The position numbers were made by a program, and so were the translations under genes. A stretch of 64,000 nt of DNA from Janthinobacterium sp. PAMC25594 (GTDB lineage Bacteria > Pseudomonadota > Gammaproteobacteria > Burkholderiales > Burkholderiaceae_D): positions 3,472,001-3,536,000 of the forward strand of contig NZ_CP080377.1 in NCBI RefSeq assembly GCF_019443505.1, given 5' to 3'. Under the pieces are notes generated by a model that was not told where the DNA came from, made no database searches, and saw only the letters and a program-made list of their open reading frames with translations. Below are positions 60,064 to 64,000 of the stretch, one piece after another. Every line of letters starts with the position of its first letter. The first letter of the stretch is position 1.

Positions 60064-60181
60064 CAAGAACAGCCGGGCAGTATAACCGTTTCCGGCTCCC
60101 TGCTCCAGCGATTTCACATAACTGTACTAAAACAACAGACAGAAAAGCAGCTGGCGCCGAAGCGCCCTCTGCAACACTATC

Positions 60182-60586
60182 TTAGATACGACGGCGTTTC
60201 GGTGGACGGCAACCGTTGTGCGGTACCGGCGTCACGTCCTGGATCTCGGTGATCTTGATGCCCAGGTTGTTCAGCGCGCGAACAGCGGATTCACGACCAG
60301 GACCTGGGCCCTTGATACGTACTTCCAGGTTCTTGACGCCACACTCAACAGCCACTTTACCAGCGGCTTCCGCGGCGACCTGCGCTGCGAACGGGGTCGA
60401 TTTACGCGAACCCTTGAAGCCTGCACCGCCGGAGGTAGCCCACGACAAGGCATTGCCTTGACGATCGGTGATGGTAATGATGGTGTTATTAAACGAAGCG
60501 TGGACATGTGCAATGCCTTCAGCGACGTTCTTTTTAACCTTTTTACGCACGCGTGCTGATGCGGCGTTATTTTGCGACTTAGCCAT
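60182..60586 (-). CDS. rpsK: 30S ribosomal protein S11
   Basis: 134 aa with the family core ([36 protein letters not shown]) and end ([17 protein letters not shown]). A platform protein of the small subunit. It lies 17 bases after rpsM. Confidence 0.98.
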   Translation of the reverse strand: MAKSQNNAASARVRKKVKKNVAEGIAHVHASFNNTIITITDRQGNALSWATSGGAGFKGSRKSTPFAAQVAAEAAGKVAVECGVKNLEVRIKGPGPGRESAVRALNNLGIKITEIQDVTPVPHNGCRPPKRRRI

Positions 60587-60603
60587 AATTATTCCCTAGC
60601 GGA

Positions 60604-60969
60604 TTATTTTTTCAGCGATTGAGCGGCTTTACGCGGTCCCTTGCGGGTACGTGCGTTCGTACGCGTACGCTGGCCACGGCAAGGCAGACCCTTACGATGA
60701 CGCATGCCGCGGTAGCAACCCAGATCCATCAAACGCTTGATGTTCATGGACAGTTCACGACGCAGATCGCCTTCGACGATGAATTTACCTACTTCATCGC
60801 GCAGTTTTTCCAGTTCGTTGTCATCCAGATCTTTGATCTTTTTGTTGGTTGCTACACCGGTCGATGCACAGATTTTCTCTGCGCGTGGACGGCCCACACC
60901 GTAGATGGCTGTCAGGCCGATAACGGTATGCTGATGATTTGGGATATTAACCCCTGCAATACGTGCCAT
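60604..60969 (-). CDS. rpsM: 30S ribosomal protein S13
   Basis: 121 aa ([14 protein letters not shown]...; end [18 protein letters not shown]). A small-subunit head protein contacting the P-site tRNA. It follows rpmJ by 14 bases. Confidence 0.98.
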   Translation of the reverse strand: MARIAGVNIPNHQHTVIGLTAIYGVGRPRAEKICASTGVATNKKIKDLDDNELEKLRDEVGKFIVEGDLRRELSMNIKRLMDLGCYRGMRHRKGLPCRGQRTRTNARTRKGPRKAAQSLKK

Positions 60970-60983
60970 TTGTTATTCCTCGA

Positions 60984-61097
60984 TTAACCTTGACGCTGCT
61001 TGTGACGTGGTTCCACGCAGATTACGCGGACTACGCCTTTGCGCTTGATGATCTTGCAGTTGCGGCAGATCCGCTTGACTGATGCGAGAACTTTCAT
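60984..61097 (-). CDS. rpmJ: 50S ribosomal protein L36
   Basis: 37 aa ([15 protein letters not shown], then [11 protein letters not shown]) with the zinc-binding Cys/His pattern C-x2-C ... C-x4-H, so this is the zinc-containing form. It lies between infA and rpsM, its usual place. Confidence 0.96.
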   Translation of the reverse strand: MKVLASVKRICRNCKIIKRKGVVRVICVEPRHKQRQG

Positions 61098-61139
61098 TTT
61101 GGGGCTCTTTCTTTCGCTTCTTTGGTTTGATTCAGTGTG

Positions 61140-61358
61140 TTACTTGGTACGGAACACAATACGGGCCCGGCTCAAGTCGTACGGCGTTAACTCCACCGTC
61201 ACCTTGTCTCCAGGGAGAATGCGAATATAGTTCATCCGCATTTTACCTGAAATATGCCCGAGGACCACGTGTCCGTTCTCCAGCTTCACTCGAAATGTTG
61301 CATTTGGGAGATTCTCAAGAATCTCGCCCTGCATCTGTATGACGTCGTCTTTTGCCAT
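61140..61358 (-). CDS. infA: Translation initiation factor IF-1
   Basis: 72 aa with an S1-type OB fold ([37 protein letters not shown]). It blocks the A site during initiation. It lies between secY and rpmJ. Confidence 0.97.
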   Translation of the reverse strand: MAKDDVIQMQGEILENLPNATFRVKLENGHVVLGHISGKMRMNYIRILPGDKVTVELTPYDLSRARIVFRTK

Positions 61359-61376
61359 TCGGTATGTTTACCGCGC

Positions 61377-62711
61377 TTAACGCGTCGGAATTCCGCCCTT
61401 GAAATTTGCTTTGCGCAGCAGCGAATCATATTGCTGCGACATCACGTAGTTCTGTACTTGCGCCATGAAATCCATGGTGACAACTACAATAATCAATAAA
61501 GAAGTACCGCCGAAATAGAATGGTACTTTCCACTGGGCTTGCATAAATTCCGGCAATAAACACACCAGGGTGATGTAGACTGCGCCGGCAAGTGTCAAGC
61601 GTGTCAGGATCTTGTCGATGTAACGGGCTGTCTGCTCGCCTGGACGGATCCCGGGAATGAACGCACCGCTTTTCTTCAAGTTATCCGCTGTTTCCTTGCT
61701 GTTAAACACCAGCGCTGTATAGAAGAAACAGAAAAACACGATCGCCACTGCGTACAACAGCGCATGGATAGGCTCACCAGGCCCCATCGATGCTGCCAAA
61801 TCTTTCAAGAACCGCACCGCAGGGTTAGCGTTGTCGGCGCCCTTTGAAAACCAGTCCACGATAGTGGCCGGAAACAAGATGATCGAAGAAGCAAAGATCG
61901 GCGGGATCACGCCGGCCATGTTCAGCTTCAACGGCAAATGGCTGGTTTGACCGCCATAAATCTTGTTGCCTACCTGGCGCTTCGCGTAATTGACCAATAT
62001 TTTGCGCTGACCGCGTTCGACGAATACGACGAAGTACGTTACCAGTGCTACCAGAATCACGATGAAAATCGCGCTGAAGCTGCCGATCGAACCATTCGAC
62101 ACCTGAGTGAACAAGCCACCCAACGCCGACGGCAGACCTGCTGCAATCCCGGCAAAAATGATGATCGAGATGCCATTCCCCAAGCCACGCTCGGTAATTT
62201 GCTCACCCAACCACATCAAAAACATTGTTCCGGTCAACAAAGTGACGACCGTCACGAAGCGGAATGCAAGACCAGGTTCCAACACCAGACCAGCTTGCGA
62301 CTCCAGTGCGACTGCAATGCCTAACGCTTGGAACAGTGCCAGGGCAACCGTGAAATACCGGGTGTACTGGGTGATCTTGCGACGACCTGCTTCGCCTTCT
62401 TTTTTCAACGCTTCCATCTGCGGTGACACGATCGACAGCAATTGCATGATGATCGAGGCCGAGATATAAGGCATGATACCCAGCGCAAACACTGTAAAAC
62501 GAGACAAGGCACCGCCCGAGAACATGTTGAACATGCCCAGGACGCCGCCTTCGTGCTCCTTGAACAGCGAGGCTAATTGTGTCGGGTCAATCCCGGGAAC
62601 CGGGACGTGAGCACCGATACGATAAACCACCAATGCGCCAAGCAAAAACCAGAGCCGTCCCCAAGGGAAACCGGCCGCTGCACTTTTAGCAAGTTGTGGA
62701 TTAGTCGCCAA
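61377..62711 (-). CDS. secY: Protein translocase subunit SecY
   Basis: 444 aa with ten membrane helices; [20 protein letters not shown] and [19 protein letters not shown] are family signatures. The central channel of the Sec translocon. It follows rplO by 32 bases in the spc operon order. Confidence 0.98.
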   Translation of the reverse strand: MATNPQLAKSAAAGFPWGRLWFLLGALVVYRIGAHVPVPGIDPTQLASLFKEHEGGVLGMFNMFSGGALSRFTVFALGIMPYISASIIMQLLSIVSPQMEALKKEGEAGRRKITQYTRYFTVALALFQALGIAVALESQAGLVLEPGLAFRFVTVVTLLTGTMFLMWLGEQITERGLGNGISIIIFAGIAAGLPSALGGLFTQVSNGSIGSFSAIFIVILVALVTYFVVFVERGQRKILVNYAKRQVGNKIYGGQTSHLPLKLNMAGVIPPIFASSIILFPATIVDWFSKGADNANPAVRFLKDLAASMGPGEPIHALLYAVAIVFFCFFYTALVFNSKETADNLKKSGAFIPGIRPGEQTARYIDKILTRLTLAGAVYITLVCLLPEFMQAQWKVPFYFGGTSLLIIVVVTMDFMAQVQNYVMSQQYDSLLRKANFKGGIPTR

Positions 62712-62743
62712 TTTTCGCTCCGATCAAGCTGTTAGCGGTCAAC

Positions 62744-63175
62744 TCAGGCTACCGAGCCGCCGGCTGCTTCGATGGCGGCTTTCGCGCCAGCGGACACTTT
62801 CAAGCCCTTCAAATTCACCGCTTTGGTGATTTCGCCGGACAAGATCACGCGCACGTCACGGGCCAACACGCCCAGAACGCCAGCTTGCTTCAAGACCAGA
62901 ATGTCGACATCGCCAACAGCCAGGTTGTTCAGATCGGACAGGCGCACTTCAGCTTTGAAGGTTGCGTGCATCGATTTGAAACCGCGCTTAGGCAGACGGC
63001 GTTGCAGAGGCATCTGACCGCCTTCGAAACCGACTTTATGAAAGCCGCCCGAACGCGATTTCTGACCTTTGTGACCACGACCCGAGGTTTTACCCAGGCC
63101 GGAGCCGATACCGCGACCGACGCGACGCTTGTAGTGCTTAGCGCCTTCGGCTGGTGCAATAGTATTCAATTCCAT
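62744..63175 (-). CDS. rplO: 50S ribosomal protein L15
   Basis: 143 aa ([48 protein letters not shown]). A late-assembly large-subunit protein, between rpmD and secY. Confidence 0.98.
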   Translation of the reverse strand: MELNTIAPAEGAKHYKRRVGRGIGSGLGKTSGRGHKGQKSRSGGFHKVGFEGGQMPLQRRLPKRGFKSMHATFKAEVRLSDLNNLAVGDVDILVLKQAGVLGVLARDVRVILSGEITKAVNLKGLKVSAGAKAAIEAAGGSVA

Positions 63176-63205
63176 GATTTGCTCCGTTCGTGTAAGCCCG
63201 AAGGC

Positions 63206-63385
63206 TTACCCGACAACTTTAACGAGATACGATACTTTATTGATCATGCCGCGTACGGATGGGGTGTCTTGCAATTCGGAAACCGAATTTACACGACGCA
63301 GACCCAGACCGCGCACGGTAGCGCGATGCGATTCGCGCGTACCGATCAAGCCCTTGACCAATTGCACTTTGACTGTGTTTGTCAT
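63206..63385 (-). CDS. rpmD: 50S ribosomal protein L30
   Basis: 59 aa from ATG at 63385 ([15 protein letters not shown]), the usual length; the in-frame extension to 63415 overlaps rpsE and is rejected. Confidence 0.97.
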   Translation of the reverse strand: MTNTVKVQLVKGLIGTRESHRATVRGLGLRRVNSVSELQDTPSVRGMINKVSYLVKVVG

Positions 63386-63395
63386 TTTGTCCACC

Positions 63396-63914
63396 TTAAG
63401 CCAGAATGTCTTCAACCGACTTGCCGCGTTTGGCAGCGATATCGGAAGCAGTGCTCATTTTCGACAGGCCGTCCAGCGTAGCGCGTACCAGGTTGTATGG
63501 GTTGTTCGAACCGGTGGATTTCGCCACCACGTCCGTCACGCCCATCACTTCGAAGATAGCGCGCATGGCGCCACCAGCGATCACGCCGGTACCAGGCTTA
63601 GCTGGGTTCATCAGGACCTTGGAGGCGCCGTGACGACCAACAACCGTGTGATGCAAGGTACCGTTTTTGAGCGGTACTTTGATCAGGTTGCGACGGGCTT
63701 CTTCCATTGCCTTCTGCACGCCAACTGGCACTTCTTTCGATTTGCCCTTGCCCATGCCGACGCGGCCATCGCCATCACCAACTACGGTCAGCGCGGCGAA
63801 ACCCATGATACGACCACCCTTGACCACTTTGGTCACGCGGTTGATCGCGATCATTTTTTCGCGCATGCCATCATCCGGCTTGTCGCTTTGCATTTTTGCT
63901 TGCATTTTTGCCAT
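63396..63914 (-). CDS. rpsE: 30S ribosomal protein S5
   Basis: 172 aa ([54 protein letters not shown]). A translational-fidelity protein of the small subunit, between rplR and rpmD. Confidence 0.98.
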   Translation of the reverse strand: MAKMQAKMQSDKPDDGMREKMIAINRVTKVVKGGRIMGFAALTVVGDGDGRVGMGKGKSKEVPVGVQKAMEEARRNLIKVPLKNGTLHHTVVGRHGASKVLMNPAKPGTGVIAGGAMRAIFEVMGVTDVVAKSTGSNNPYNLVRATLDGLSKMSTASDIAAKRGKSVEDILA

Positions 63915-63923
63915 GATTGATCC

Positions 63924-64000
63924 TTAGAACTTCAGACCGGCTTCGCGTGCGGCTTCTGCCAACGCTTTCACACGGCCGTGGTAACGGAAACCGGAGCGGT
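63924..64000 (-). CDS. rplR: 50S ribosomal protein L18, C-terminal part (cut by window edge)
   Basis: Only the last 25 codons are present, ending [20 protein letters not shown] and GLKF. This is the L18 C-terminus. It lies 9 bases before rpsE, the standard spc order. Confidence 0.92.
   Translation of the reverse strand, partial: RSGFRYHGRVKALAEAAREAGLKF

Noticed and set aside
59927..60181. Possible promoter for rpsD in the long gap (a TATACT hexamer on the minus strand)
   Set aside because: No matching -35 hexamer at proper spacing was found.

Overview
The window is a piece of a high-GC betaproteobacterial chromosome, most likely from Oxalobacteraceae (Janthinobacterium, Massilia or Duganella type). 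This is inferred from protein character and gene order: ychF-pth-rplY-prs-tRNA-Gln-ispE-lolB, ResB/CcsB system II cytochrome c maturation, MsrPQ, and a conserved rplR-to-rplQ ribosomal block. No database search was run.

Region 1 (1 to about 8.7 kb) is the right part of an integrated filamentous phage (inovirus) on the minus strand. From the integrase leftwards it holds a tyrosine integrase, an unknown 274-aa protein, a 59-aa AlpA-type regulator, two unknown proteins, a P2 GpA-type HUH replication protein, a ssDNA-binding protein, five tiny membrane-protein genes, the major coat protein, a pIII-like adsorption protein, a short paralogue of its C-terminus, and a pVI-like gene cut by the window edge. 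The assembly ATPase (Zot/pI) would lie off the left edge. Almost every junction is a 1-4 base stop/start overlap. Two modules are duplicated.

Region 2 (8.8-16.3 kb, minus strand) holds housekeeping genes: ychF, pth, rplY, prs, tRNA-Gln, ispE, lolB and a periplasmic TPR protein. Region 3 (16.4-22.8 kb, plus strand) holds mutM, a bacterial dynamin-like GTPase, mutY and the TtrS/TtrR-type two-component pair. It meets, tail to tail, region 4 (22.8-27.9 kb, minus strand), the ttrBCA tetrathionate reductase operon. Region 5 (28.1-37.0 kb, minus strand) holds dgt, an in-frame aroK-aroB fusion, a Big_1 Ig-repeat lipoprotein and a compact pilM-N-(O+P)-Q type IV pilus cluster.

Region 6 (37.2-48.1 kb) holds mrcA (PBP1A), cyaY, a small LptM-like lipoprotein, msrPQ, ccsB-resB, cytochrome c4, engB and a zinc-ribbon/proline-rich membrane protein. 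Region 7 (48.3-55.5 kb) is an RND efflux pump operon with its own two-component system and a divergent Spy-like periplasmic protein. Region 8 (55.6-64.0 kb, minus strand) holds dsbD and the spc/alpha ribosomal operons from rplQ back to rplR, which is cut by the right edge.

Three REP-like palindromic repeats sit in intergenic gaps. No gap without a gene exceeds 300 bases. No rRNA, CRISPR array or insertion sequence was seen.

The most unusual features are the duplicated small-gene modules of the inovirus, the unknown gene coupled to its integrase, the compacted pilMNOPQ cluster (PilO-PilP fusion, short PilM, PilQ without AMIN domains), the aroKB fusion, and an intrinsic-terminator-like hairpin in every long gap of the alpha operon.
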